The notes below the pieces were generated by a model. It saw only the letters and a list, made by a program, of their open reading frames with translations. It made no database searches and was not told the DNA's origin. Source: Hydrogenophaga sp. 2FB (GTDB lineage Bacteria; Pseudomonadota; Gammaproteobacteria; Burkholderiales; Burkholderiaceae_C). From it: a stretch of 40,412 bases of DNA. The stretch's first letter is position 1; every line of letters begins with the position of its first letter. The position numbers and the translations under genes were made by a program. Shown here piece after piece: positions 23,343 through 30,496 of this stretch. The DNA lies in contig NZ_SCML01000056.1 of NCBI RefSeq assembly GCF_005503365.1, positions 1 to 40,412 of the forward strand, written 5' to 3'.

Positions 23343-25177
23343 GCGATCAGATCGACATCGGCACGCTGACGCTGCCGCAGCAACTTCGCCATTGGGCGCG
23401 GGTGCGCGCGTCCTCCGTCGCATTGCGGCAGAAGGACTACGGCATCTGGGAGCCGGTCACATGGGCCCAGTACGAACAACAGGCACGCCACTTCGGCCTG
23501 GGCCTGGCCCAGCTCGGACTGCCGCCAAAAGGGCACTGCGCCATCATCTGCGAGAACCGGAAAGAGTGGGTTTTCACCCAGCTGGGTTGCGGCATGGTGG
23601 GCGCCGTCACGGTGGGGATCTATCCCACGTCACCGGCCGCGGAAGTCGAGTACCTGCTGGAGGCCTCCGACGCGCGTGTGGTCGTTTGCGAAGACCAGGA
23701 ACAACTCGACAAGGTTCTCGAGGTGCGCGCCAGGCTACCCAAGCTCACGCACATCGTGGTGATCGACCCGCGCGGGGTGCGGCACTACAAGATCGACAAC
23801 CTGATTTCGTTCGAGGAGGTCGTTGCGTTGGGCGCCACCAGCGAGCAAGCGCTGCCCCGCCTTGTCGACGAATGTCTGGCGCGCCAGACCATGGACGATC
23901 TCGCGTTGATGATATTCACCAGCGGATCCACGGGCCGGCCCAAGGCCGCCATGATCAGCTACGGCAACATCGCCGCGATGGCCGCCAGCACCGACGCGAT
24001 CTACCGCTGCACGCCGTCGGATTCCACTGTGTCGTATTTGCCGCTGTGCCATGTGGCCGAACAGATTTACACCGTCTGCCTGCCCTTGCGTTGCGGTGCC
24101 GTGGTGAACTTCGCCGAGAGCTTGCGCACCGTGCAGAGCGATCTCCGGGAGATTGCGCCGACGCTGTTTCTCGGAGTGCCCCGGATCTGGGAGAAGCTGC
24201 ACGCCGCGATCGAAATCAAGATCCGAGAGGCCGGCTGGTTGCGCCGGCGCCTGTATCAGAGCGCGCTCAAGTCGACCATGCCGCTCGCGGTGATACCGAG
24301 AACTCAATGGTTGTGGCGTCAGCGTGCGGGCCATGTGTTCTGGTACTGGATCATGTTGCGCCCGCTGAGCAACTTCATCGGTTTGCGGGAGTGTCGGCTG
24401 GCCGTGTCGGGCGCCGCGCCGATCGCCCCGGACATGCTGCGCTTCTTTCGTGCCCTTGGCGTGCCCATTCGGGAAGGCTACGGCATGACGGAAACCGCCG
24501 GCCTGGTGACGCTGCAGCGCAGCGCCGCGTCACCGCTGGGCACTGTGGGTGGGCCGACGCCGGGCGTTGAACTGCGGATTGCCGACGATGGTGAGCTGCT
24601 GGTGCGCGGCGCTTCGGTCTTCAAGGGCTACTACCGCAACGAGGAAGCGACGCGAGAGGCCATCGATGCCGAAGGCTGGCTGCACACCGGTGACGTGGCC
24701 GTGGCCGTGGGCGATGAAGTCCGGATTGTCGACCGCAAGAAAGACATCATGATCACCGCGGGGGGCAAGAACATCACGCCCAGCGAGATCGAGAACGCGC
24801 TCAAGTTCAGCGTCTACATCAAGGAGGCGATCGTCATCGCCGATCGCCGCGCCTTCGTGTCGGCGCTGATCCAGATCGATTATGAAACGGTCAGCAAGTG
24901 GGCCGAGGAACATGGCTTGTCCTACACCCACTTCCGCACCCTGGTCGACCACGCGCGCGTGCGCGAGCTGGTGCAAGCCGAAGTGGATCGCGTCAACGCG
25001 CAGATGCCGCAGGTGCAGCACGTGCGCAAGTTTCATCTGTTGACCAAGGAGCTGGACCACGACGATGGCGAGGTCACGGCAACGATGAAGATTAAGCGCA
25101 AGAGCATCAGCGAAAAATTCATCAACGAAATAGAGGCTCTGTACGGGAGCCGCCGTCTGGAAAAGGAACCTGCATGA
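23339..25177 (+). CDS. AMP-forming acyl-CoA synthetase (long-chain type)
   Basis: A 612-residue ANL-superfamily ligase that makes acyl-CoA from acid, ATP and CoA. Visible motifs are the P-loop 'IFTSGSTGRPKAAM' (about 192-205), 'YGMTETAG', 'GWLHTGDVA' and 'DRKKDIMITAGGKNITPSEI'. The C-terminal acylation Lys is probably in 'VTATMKIKRKSI'. The overall length and layout match FadD15-type synthetases with an insertion of about 60 residues in the middle. The GTG at 23339 is used: it overlaps the LivF-like stop (GTGA) and has AAGAGG eight bases before it. The GTG at 23330 is an alternative. It probably activates the acid imported by transporter 1. Confidence 0.9.
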   Translation: MSDQIDIGTLTLPQQLRHWARVRASSVALRQKDYGIWEPVTWAQYEQQARHFGLGLAQLGLPPKGHCAIICENRKEWVFTQLGCGMVGAVTVGIYPTSPAAEVEYLLEASDARVVVCEDQEQLDKVLEVRARLPKLTHIVVIDPRGVRHYKIDNLISFEEVVALGATSEQALPRLVDECLARQTMDDLALMIFTSGSTGRPKAAMISYGNIAAMAASTDAIYRCTPSDSTVSYLPLCHVAEQIYTVCLPLRCGAVVNFAESLRTVQSDLREIAPTLFLGVPRIWEKLHAAIEIKIREAGWLRRRLYQSALKSTMPLAVIPRTQWLWRQRAGHVFWYWIMLRPLSNFIGLRECRLAVSGAAPIAPDMLRFFRALGVPIREGYGMTETAGLVTLQRSAASPLGTVGGPTPGVELRIADDGELLVRGASVFKGYYRNEEATREAIDAEGWLHTGDVAVAVGDEVRIVDRKKDIMITAGGKNITPSEIENALKFSVYIKEAIVIADRRAFVSALIQIDYETVSKWAEEHGLSYTHFRTLVDHARVRELVQAEVDRVNAQMPQVQHVRKFHLLTKELDHDDGEVTATMKIKRKSISEKFINEIEALYGSRRLEKEPA

Positions 25178-26079
25178 AGTCGATCCGCTTTGATGGCCGT
25201 GTTGCCGTGATCACCGGCGCTGGAGGCGGCTTGGGTCGCGCGCACGCCCTGTTGCTGGCAGAACGCGGCGCCACCATTGTGGTCAACGATCTGGGGGGCA
25301 GCGTGGGCGGGGTGAGTGGGGATGCCACGGCCGCTCAGAAGGTCGTGCGCGAGATCGAGGCAGCCGGAGGCCGAGCGATTGCCAGCTACGACGACATCGC
25401 CACGCCCGCCGGCGCGCAAAGCCTGATCGATGCCGCCATGCAGGCATTCGGGCGCGTGGATGTGCTCATCAACAATGCGGGCATTCTGCGCGACAAGACC
25501 TTGCACAAGATGGATCCGGCCGACTTCGAGGCGGTGGTGCGGGTCCACCTTCTCGGATCCGCGTGGTGCTCGCGCGCGGTCATGCCGGTGATGCAGCAGC
25601 AGCAGTACGGCCGCATTGTCATGACGACCTCCGCGGCCGGCCTGTATGGCAATTTCGGCCAGAGCAACTACGGCGCCGCCAAGCTCGGGCTCGTGGGCCT
25701 GATGAATTCGCTCAAGCTCGAAGGCGAGAAGTTCGGTGTCCGTGTCAACACGGTGGCGCCCGTCGCGCTCACCCGGATGACCGAGGGCGTTCCGCTGGGA
25801 CGTCTTCTCAACGAGGCCACACCCGAGCGCGTGGCGGCCGGTGTCGCATTCCTGGCCTCCGAGGCTTGTGGGTTGACGGGACAGATACTCTCCGCCGGCG
25901 GCGGTTACTTCTCGACCGTGAGAATCGTCGAGGGTCCAGGCGTGCATGCCTCGGCCGAGGAGGTGTCGCCCGAATTCGTCGCCGATCAGTGGGCGAAGAT
26001 TTCCGACGTCTGCGGCGAGCGTGGCTATGGCAGCGCCACGGACGCACTGCTGGGCGTCTTCGGCCCCCTGCAGGCGTGA
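25174..26079 (+). CDS. (3R)-hydroxyacyl-CoA dehydrogenase, MFE-2-like SDR
   Basis: A 301-residue short-chain dehydrogenase resembling the dehydrogenase part of peroxisomal multifunctional enzyme 2. The cofactor motif 'VITGAGGGLGRAHA' is at 12-25, 'VVNDLGG' at 36-42, and the catalytic Ser153, Tyr166 and Lys170 lie in 'TTSAAGLYGNFGQSNYGAAK'. It is about 50 residues longer than classical SDRs at the C-terminus, again as in MFE-2. The next gene encodes the matching hydratase 2. It overlaps the synthetase gene by ATGA and the hydratase gene by GTGA. It would oxidise (R)-3-hydroxyacyl-CoA to 3-ketoacyl-CoA. Confidence 0.9.
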   Translation: MKSIRFDGRVAVITGAGGGLGRAHALLLAERGATIVVNDLGGSVGGVSGDATAAQKVVREIEAAGGRAIASYDDIATPAGAQSLIDAAMQAFGRVDVLINNAGILRDKTLHKMDPADFEAVVRVHLLGSAWCSRAVMPVMQQQQYGRIVMTTSAAGLYGNFGQSNYGAAKLGLVGLMNSLKLEGEKFGVRVNTVAPVALTRMTEGVPLGRLLNEATPERVAAGVAFLASEACGLTGQILSAGGGYFSTVRIVEGPGVHASAEEVSPEFVADQWAKISDVCGERGYGSATDALLGVFGPLQA

Positions 26080-27035
26080 CCGCGCGCCCGTCGACGTCGG
26101 GCGCCACGCGCCTGAATCCCGAGGCACTGCTGCACCGCGCGCTGCCCACCCTGCGTCAGCGCTACGAAGCACGCGACACCATCGTGTATGCGCTGGGTGT
26201 CGGTGCGGCACAGGGGGCGGACGCCTGGGATGAACAACACCTTCGGTTCGTGTACGAGGACCGCCTGCAGGCGCTGCCCACGATGTGCGCCATGCTGTGC
26301 GACCCCGGTTTCTGGATGCGCGAGCCCGACACCGGTCTGGATTGGCAGCGCCTGGTGCATGGCGAACAGTCCATGCAATGGTTGCGGCCATTGCCGCCCG
26401 CGGGAGAGGTGATCGGACGCAACCGGGTGCTGAGGGTTGAGGACAGAGGCCCGGACAGGGGGGCCGCCTTCGTCGTCGAACGTGAGCTGTGTGATGCCGA
26501 CACGGGTGCGTGCTGGGTGCGCTCCTGGATGACGGTGATCGCGCGTGGCGACGGTGGGTTCAGTCCCGCTAGCGGTCCATTGCTGCGCCTGGGGGCCGAC
26601 GCCCTCGCGCCATTGCCGCCGCTTCCCGACCGACCGGCCGACCGCGCGCTCATCCGAGCAACGGCCACGCACCAACCCTTGCTCTACCGACTCAGCGCCG
26701 ACCTCAATCCCTTGCACGCCGACCCGGCCGTCGCGCGGCAAGCCGGCTTCGAGCGGCCCATCATGCACGGCATGTGCACGTTCGGATTGCTGGGCATGTT
26801 GCTGGTGAGCGAGTTCTGCGACTTCGAGGCCCATCGGTTGACCGAGATGCGCGCCCGCTTTTCGGCGCCGCTGTATCCCGGCGAAACGCTTCGTTGCGAG
26901 TTCTGGCAGGAAGCTGGAACGGTGCAGTTCCGTGGCACCGCCATCGAGCGCGACGTGGTGGTGCTGGATCGCGGCGTGGCGCGCATCCTTCCCCATGAAT
27001 CGAATCCAGGAGACATCCACCATGACCGAGCTTGA
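26076..27035 (+). CDS. MaoC-like (R)-enoyl-CoA hydratase 2
   Basis: A 319-residue double-hotdog hydratase. The hydratase 2 motif is 'YRLSADLNPLHADPAVA' (204-220), with catalytic Asp209 and His214, followed by 'GFERPIMHGMCTFG' (224-237). The N-terminal hotdog has lost these residues, as in MFE-2 hydratase domains. The product would be an (R)-3-hydroxyacyl-CoA, which suits the SDR encoded just before. The GTG at 26076 overlaps the SDR stop (GTGA) and is the best start. Its 3' end overlaps the acyl-CoA dehydrogenase gene by 14 bases. Dehydrogenase and hydratase are separate proteins here but fused in eukaryotes. Confidence 0.9.
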   Translation: MTARPSTSGATRLNPEALLHRALPTLRQRYEARDTIVYALGVGAAQGADAWDEQHLRFVYEDRLQALPTMCAMLCDPGFWMREPDTGLDWQRLVHGEQSMQWLRPLPPAGEVIGRNRVLRVEDRGPDRGAAFVVERELCDADTGACWVRSWMTVIARGDGGFSPASGPLLRLGADALAPLPPLPDRPADRALIRATATHQPLLYRLSADLNPLHADPAVARQAGFERPIMHGMCTFGLLGMLLVSEFCDFEAHRLTEMRARFSAPLYPGETLRCEFWQEAGTVQFRGTAIERDVVVLDRGVARILPHESNPGDIHHDRA

Positions 27036-28185
27036 CGCCTCGACCGCGCCGCTGGACAGCGCAGACCACGATCTGTTTCGCGACACCGTGCGGCGATTCA
27101 TCAGTGAAGAAATCACGCCCCACCATGCCCAGTGGGAACTCGATGGCCAGGTCCCGCGTTCGCTGTGGCGTCGGGCCGGCGAGCTGGGCCTGCTGTGCCT
27201 GACCGTGCCCGAGCAGTACGGCGGCGCCGGGGTGGACTTCAGCTACAGCGCCATCGTCGTCGAAGAGATGGCCCGAGCGGGCGCCACCGGCCCGTTGTTC
27301 TATCTCCATTCCGACATCGTCGCGCCCTACCTGCTTCACTACGGGACCGAGGCCCAGAAGCAGCGCTGGCTTCCGCGCATGGCCCGTGGCGAGGTGATCG
27401 GCGCCATCGGGATGACCGAACCCGGCGCGGGCAGTGACCTGGCCGCGATCCGCACAAGAGCAGAGCGAGATGGGGATGACTGGTGCATCAACGGCCAGAA
27501 GATTTTCATCTCCAACGGGCAGATCGCGGACCTGGTGCTGCTCGCCGCCAAAACCAACCCGGCGATGGGCTCCAAAGGCGCGAGCCTCATCATTGTCGAG
27601 GGCGATCGTCCGGGATTCAGCCGCGGGCGACGGCTTGAGAAGCTCGGCATGCACGCCCAGGACACGTCGGAGCTGTTCTTCACCGATGTCCGCGTGCCCG
27701 TGGAGAACCTGCTGGGGGAAGAGGGTTCGGGCTTCCGCTACATGATGAACGAGCTGCCCCAGGAGCGGCTGCTGGTGGCCATCACGGCCGTGGCGGCAAT
27801 GGAAGCAGCGGTCTCGTGGACGCGGGCGTACGTCGCCGAGCGACAGGCTTTTGGCACCAGCCTGTCCGACAAGCAAACCGTCAGGCACCGCCTTGTGGAG
27901 GCGCACGCCAACACACTGGTGGCGCGCAGCTTCCTCAACGATTGCCTCAAGCGGCATCTGGCCGGTCAACTCGACACGGCCACGGCTTCGGTGGCCAAGT
28001 TCTGGACCACCGAGATGCAGTTCTCCGTGCTGGACAACTGTGTGCAGCTGTTCGGTGGCTATGGGTACATGCGCGAGTACCCCATTGCCCGCGCCTGGAC
28101 CGATGCGCGCGTGCAGCGCATTTACGGCGGCACCACCGAGATCATGAAAGAGATCGTCGCGCGAGAGCTGTTCAAGACGCGCTAA
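27022..28185 (+). CDS. Acyl-CoA dehydrogenase, long-chain (LCAD)-like
   Basis: A 387-residue FAD-dependent acyl-CoA dehydrogenase. The landmarks are 'GMTEPGAGSDLAAI' (130-143), 'WCINGQKIFISNG', 'LFGGYGYMREYPIAR' and 'IYGGTTEIMKEIVAREL'. The usual catalytic Glu in the 'YEGT' loop is Gly. As in mitochondrial LCAD, the base is instead likely Glu248 in 'NELPQERLLV', so it is not a dead enzyme. LCAD-type enzymes accept branched acyl-CoAs. The ATG at 27022 follows CCAGGAGACATCCACC. It closes the middle-arm operon; electrons would go to ETF, encoded elsewhere. Confidence 0.93.
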   Translation: MTELDASTAPLDSADHDLFRDTVRRFISEEITPHHAQWELDGQVPRSLWRRAGELGLLCLTVPEQYGGAGVDFSYSAIVVEEMARAGATGPLFYLHSDIVAPYLLHYGTEAQKQRWLPRMARGEVIGAIGMTEPGAGSDLAAIRTRAERDGDDWCINGQKIFISNGQIADLVLLAAKTNPAMGSKGASLIIVEGDRPGFSRGRRLEKLGMHAQDTSELFFTDVRVPVENLLGEEGSGFRYMMNELPQERLLVAITAVAAMEAAVSWTRAYVAERQAFGTSLSDKQTVRHRLVEAHANTLVARSFLNDCLKRHLAGQLDTATASVAKFWTTEMQFSVLDNCVQLFGGYGYMREYPIARAWTDARVQRIYGGTTEIMKEIVARELFKTR

Positions 28186-28415
28186 ACGCATGGCAGTCGG
28201 CATCAAATATTGGTAGTTTCCCTATGTGCCTCGGGCCTCCGCACACGCCACAATACCAAACGATCGATTGCTTTTTATATTGATGCACGAGGCGGCAAGG
28301 TGCTGCGGCAGGTCTCTCCGCGCGCTCAACCGGCGACGCCTTGTTCAACCCGACGGACGCGACTCCCCACGCGTTCTCGCGCGACAGTTTGTGGGGCTAG
28401 CGAAGGAAACACGAA
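28186..28415. promoter_or_regulatory. Promoter region of the mutase 2 operon
   Basis: About 230 bases between the acyl-CoA dehydrogenase and the mutase 2 small subunit hold an operator-like palindrome and then a degraded tetR 3' end (both listed). TATATT at 28276-28281 could be a -10 element beside the operator. No intact gene was found. Confidence 0.5.
28257..28271. promoter_or_regulatory. Putative TetR operator before mutase 2 operon
   Basis: CAAACGATCGATTGC resembles the operator before the transporter operon (CAAACGATCGTTCGT). It is a weaker match to ACGAACGNTCG: its reverse strand reads GCAATCGATCGTTTG. It lies just upstream of the tetR relic, where the operator of the lost regulator gene would be expected. 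Confidence 0.45.
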
Positions 28416-28435
28416 ATGGCCGAACGTCCCCCTAG
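28320..28435 (+). pseudogene. Relic of a tetR 3' end
   Basis: In one frame the DNA reads 'GRDSPRVLARQFVGLAKETR' then NGRTSP and TAG at 28433-28435. This matches the C-terminus of the TetR at 7026-7628 (GRDSPRVLARKFVGLV...), and the stop is in the same place. DNA similarity over about 85 bases is roughly 70% by eye. Upstream, around 28320-28350, the frame is shifted and the similarity fades; the helix-turn-helix part is missing. The last 20 bases overlap the start of the mutase 2 small-subunit gene. Confidence 0.75.
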
Positions 28436-28838
28436 GGTGATCGTGACAAAGATTGGTTTTGATGGGCATGACCGGGGTAGCAGGGTGATTGCAGCCTGTC
28501 TCCGGGACGCGGGCATGGAGGTGATCTACACCCCGCCGTGGCAAGAGATACCGACCGTCGTCAAGCTGACGATGGAAGAAGACGCCGACGTCATCGGCAT
28601 CTCGTCGCTCGCCACCGACCACCTCATCGTGCCCAAGCTCCTGTCCGCGCTGCGCGAGGCAGGGCTGTCCGATGTGCAGGTCATCGTCGGCGGCATCGTG
28701 CCCGCCAAGGACGAAACGATGCTGCTGAACAGCGGCGTTGCACAGGTGTTTCATCCCGGCACGTCGCTGGACGATGTCGTGGTGTCGGTGCGCGCACTGT
28801 CCGAGAAGCGCCGCGCCATGCAGGGAGCGTCGACATGA
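28416..28838 (+). CDS. B12-binding small subunit of acyl-CoA mutase 2
   Basis: A 140-residue cobalamin-binding protein. The motif 'GFDGHDRGSRV' (14-24) supplies the axial ligand His18. 'GISSLATDHL' and 'VIVGGIVPAKDE' line the nucleotide loop. It is clearly related to, but divergent from, the mutase 1 small subunit. The start codon lies inside a relic of a tetR 3' end, and the stop overlaps the large-subunit ATG by four bases. It is the first gene of the right-arm operon. Confidence 0.93.
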   Translation: MAERPPRVIVTKIGFDGHDRGSRVIAACLRDAGMEVIYTPPWQEIPTVVKLTMEEDADVIGISSLATDHLIVPKLLSALREAGLSDVQVIVGGIVPAKDETMLLNSGVAQVFHPGTSLDDVVVSVRALSEKRRAMQGAST

Positions 28839-30496
28839 GCAAGCAGCCCACCTTGAACGGCCACGCACAGTGGGAAGCCGAGTTCGCCCAGGGCGTGGTG
28901 GGTGACGCCACCACCTACAACCGCTCCGGCATCGGCATCAAGCCGCTGTACACGCCGCAGGACCACAACGGCGCGCCCTATGAGGAGTCGCTGGGCTATC
29001 CCGGCCAGTACCCGTACACGCGCGGCATCTACTCGACCATGTACCGCGGCCGCAGCTGGTCCCAGCGCCAGCTCGTCGGGCTGGGAGTGCCCGAGGACTA
29101 CAACCTGCGCGTCAAGGAGATGCTCGATCTTGGCGCATCCGCGCTGTCGCTCATTCCCTGCAACTCGGTATTCCGAGGCTACGACGCCGACGATGTGCCG
29201 TCGGAATTGCTGGGTACCTGCGGCACCGTGATCAACCACGTGGAAGACATGCGGGTCGCCCTCGACGGCGTGCCCATCGGCGATCTCTCCACCGCCATGA
29301 ACGATCCCTCGCCCTTCACGCTGCTGGCTTTCGAGCTGGCGGTGGCCAAGCGGCGCGGCGTGCCATGGACCAAGATCACCGGCACCTCGAACCAGAGCGA
29401 CTGCATCTCGCACTTCGTCGCCAACCACATGTTCTTCCGCCTCGCGTTGCAGGGTGCGCGTCGGGTCATCGTGGACCACATCTCGTTCGTGAACAAGCAC
29501 GTGCCGGGCTGGAACCCCCTGTCCATCGTCGGGCAGCACATGCAGCAAGCCGGCGCGACCCCGGCCGAAGCCATGGCCTTCACGCTCTGCTCGGGCATCC
29601 AGTACGCGGAAGACTGCATCGCCGCCGGCATGGACCCCGACCAGTTCCTCCCGCGCTTCACCTTCTTCTTCGACGTCTCGGTGAGCTTCTTCGAAGAAGT
29701 GGCCAAGTTCCGCGCCGGTCGGCGCATCTGGGCCAAGCTGTGCCGTGAGCGCTTCGGCGCCAAGGACCCGCGCTCCTGGCGCTTCAAGTTCCACGGGCAA
29801 ACCTCCGGGGTGGATCTGACCCGTCAGCAGCCGCTCAACAACGTCGCGCGCGTCACGACCCAGGCAATGGCCGGCATCTTCGGTGGCCTGCAGTCGCTGC
29901 ACACGGACGGTTACGACGAGGTGTTCTCCACGCCCACCGCCGAAGCCGCCCGCATCGCGGTGGCCACGCAGAACATCCTGCGGGAAGAGGCCCACCTGAC
30001 AGACGTGATCGACCCGCTCGGGGGCTCCTACTATGTGGAGTCGCTCACCAACGACATGGAAGCCAAGATCAACGCGATCATCTCGATGATCGACGAGGCC
30101 GGCGGCATGTACCAGGCCGTGGAAAAGGGCATCGTCCAGCGCATGATCGGCGAGTCCGCGCTGGCCTTCCAGAAGAAGGTCGATGCGGGCGAGCAGACCA
30201 TCGTGGGCGTCAACGCCTACCAGGTCGAGGAGGACCCGGCCACGTATCCGTCGCTGGAATACCCCGACGCGGCACGCATGCAGTCGTACCTGGGTCGCCT
30301 GGCCGACTTCAAGAAATCCCGTTCCAGCTCGGATGTCGACAAGGCGATCAGCGCTCTGGCGAAATCGGCCAACACGCCCAAGTCCAACGTCTTCGAACAC
30401 GTGGTGGCGGCTGCGGAGGTCGGTGCCACCCACGGCGAGATCTGCGGTACCCTGCGCAAGGAACTGGGTTTCGGTCAACCGCTGACGGTGGTGTGA
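28835..30496 (+). CDS. Large subunit of divergent split B12-dependent acyl-CoA mutase 2
   Basis: A 553-residue substrate subunit of the methylmalonyl-CoA mutase family. The barrel motifs 'YPYTRGIYSTMYRGRSW' (59-75), 'KFRAGRRIWAKL' and 'VIDPLGGSYYVESLT' are intact, and His235 matches the catalytic His244. The specificity positions are unusual. Leu80 ('SQRQLVGLG') replaces Tyr89, Asn197 ('SHFVANHMF') replaces Arg207, and Gln234 replaces Tyr243. The region 'IPCNSVFRGYDADDVPSELL' is also unlike the usual 'DLxTxxGYDSDHP'. None of the known Tyr/Arg, Phe/Gln or Ile/Gln pairs fits, so a different, non-malonyl-type substrate is inferred. The gene overlaps its small-subunit gene (ATGA) and the next gene. 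Confidence 0.9.
   Translation: MSKQPTLNGHAQWEAEFAQGVVGDATTYNRSGIGIKPLYTPQDHNGAPYEESLGYPGQYPYTRGIYSTMYRGRSWSQRQLVGLGVPEDYNLRVKEMLDLGASALSLIPCNSVFRGYDADDVPSELLGTCGTVINHVEDMRVALDGVPIGDLSTAMNDPSPFTLLAFELAVAKRRGVPWTKITGTSNQSDCISHFVANHMFFRLALQGARRVIVDHISFVNKHVPGWNPLSIVGQHMQQAGATPAEAMAFTLCSGIQYAEDCIAAGMDPDQFLPRFTFFFDVSVSFFEEVAKFRAGRRIWAKLCRERFGAKDPRSWRFKFHGQTSGVDLTRQQPLNNVARVTTQAMAGIFGGLQSLHTDGYDEVFSTPTAEAARIAVATQNILREEAHLTDVIDPLGGSYYVESLTNDMEAKINAIISMIDEAGGMYQAVEKGIVQRMIGESALAFQKKVDAGEQTIVGVNAYQVEEDPATYPSLEYPDAARMQSYLGRLADFKKSRSSSDVDKAISALAKSANTPKSNVFEHVVAAAEVGATHGEICGTLRKELGFGQPLTVV

Noticed and set aside
27022..28185. Catalytically dead acyl-CoA dehydrogenase because of Gly in the YEGT loop
   Set aside because: Long-chain acyl-CoA dehydrogenases place the catalytic Glu elsewhere, and that residue (in 'LPQERLLV') is present.
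28416..30496. Mutase 2 as 2-hydroxyisobutyryl-CoA mutase (HcmAB)
   Set aside because: The diagnostic Ile, Gln and Asp positions of that enzyme are not present; the specificity residues read Leu and Asn.
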